Origin: Nitrospira sp.
GTDB lineage: Bacteria; Nitrospirota; Nitrospiria; Nitrospirales; Nitrospiraceae
Assembly (NCBI GenBank): GCA_025360665.1
Contig: JANYBU010000027.1
Location: forward strand, 1-6,563
Direction: 5' to 3'
Length of the DNA stretch: 6,563 nt
Made by a program: the position numbers and the translations under genes. A model generated the notes under the pieces. That model was not told the origin of the DNA. It did not search any database and saw only the letters and a program-made list of their open reading frames with translations. Below are positions 6,510 to 6,563 of the stretch, one piece after another (position 1 is the first letter of the stretch; each line of letters opens with the position of its first letter).

Positions 6510-6563
6510 ATGATGCCAGGCATGGTGATCGACATGGAAGAAGCACGGCTGCAGACGATTGCG
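6510..6563 (+). CDS. N-terminus of putative ISNCY/IS1202-like transposase, cut by window end
   Basis: Only 18 codons are visible, reading MMPGMVIDMEEARLQTIA. The motif VIDMEEARLQTI resembles what I recall as the N-terminus of ISNCY-type DDE transposases with an integrase core. ATG at 6513, 6522 and 6534 are alternative starts, and the frame is also open upstream to ATG 6477, inside the second direct repeat. The assignment rests on a short remembered motif and on the adjacent repeats, so it is tentative. If right, an insertion sequence lies just upstream of the promoter of the SUMF1-like gene. Confidence 0.45.
   Translation, partial: MMPGMVIDMEEARLQTIA

Overview
The window is about 60% G+C by eye. 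It carries two groups of exported-protein genes that face each other, plus the edge of an insertion sequence at the right end. The gene content (a large multicopper oxidase-like protein, a DUF4412-type protein, an SmbP-like protein and a SUMF1-fold protein) resembles what I associate with Nitrospira or related nitrifying or metal-oxidising bacteria. That placement is inference from gene content, not from a marker gene.

Bases 1-4622, plus strand: five genes run head to tail and look like one transcription unit. They are (1) the C-terminal 722 residues of a large multi-domain cupredoxin / multicopper oxidase-like protein whose 5' end lies outside the window; (2) a secreted DUF4412/LolA-like protein; (3) a secreted single-domain cupredoxin with a complete-looking type 1 copper site (His...Cys-x2-His-x2-Met) and a C-terminal beta-sandwich; (4) a small secreted protein of unknown function; (5) an SmbP-like small metal-binding protein. 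Genes 2-5 have signal peptides and gaps of 28, 10 and -1 bases between them; 130 bases separate gene 1 from gene 2. The shared theme is copper (or another redox metal) in the periplasm. The visible oxidase repeats its domain pair, and both visible copies have lost the type 1 copper Cys, while the cupredoxin two genes downstream keeps one.

Bases 4623-4763: a convergent intergenic region filled by a long imperfect inverted repeat (22 of 25 bases pair by position), which could act as a bidirectional terminator and looks like a dispersed palindromic repeat.

Bases 4764-6357, minus strand: a two-gene unit made of a SUMF1/FGE-fold protein without the catalytic cysteines of true formylglycine-generating enzymes, followed by a secreted protein with a PsbP/DcrB-like domain. 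A plausible sigma-70 promoter lies just upstream of the first gene.

Bases 6439-6563: two 13-base direct repeats followed by the first codons of what looks like an ISNCY/IS1202-type transposase, cut by the window edge. No rRNA, tRNA, CRISPR array or origin was seen. No gene-free stretch exceeds about 150 bases.
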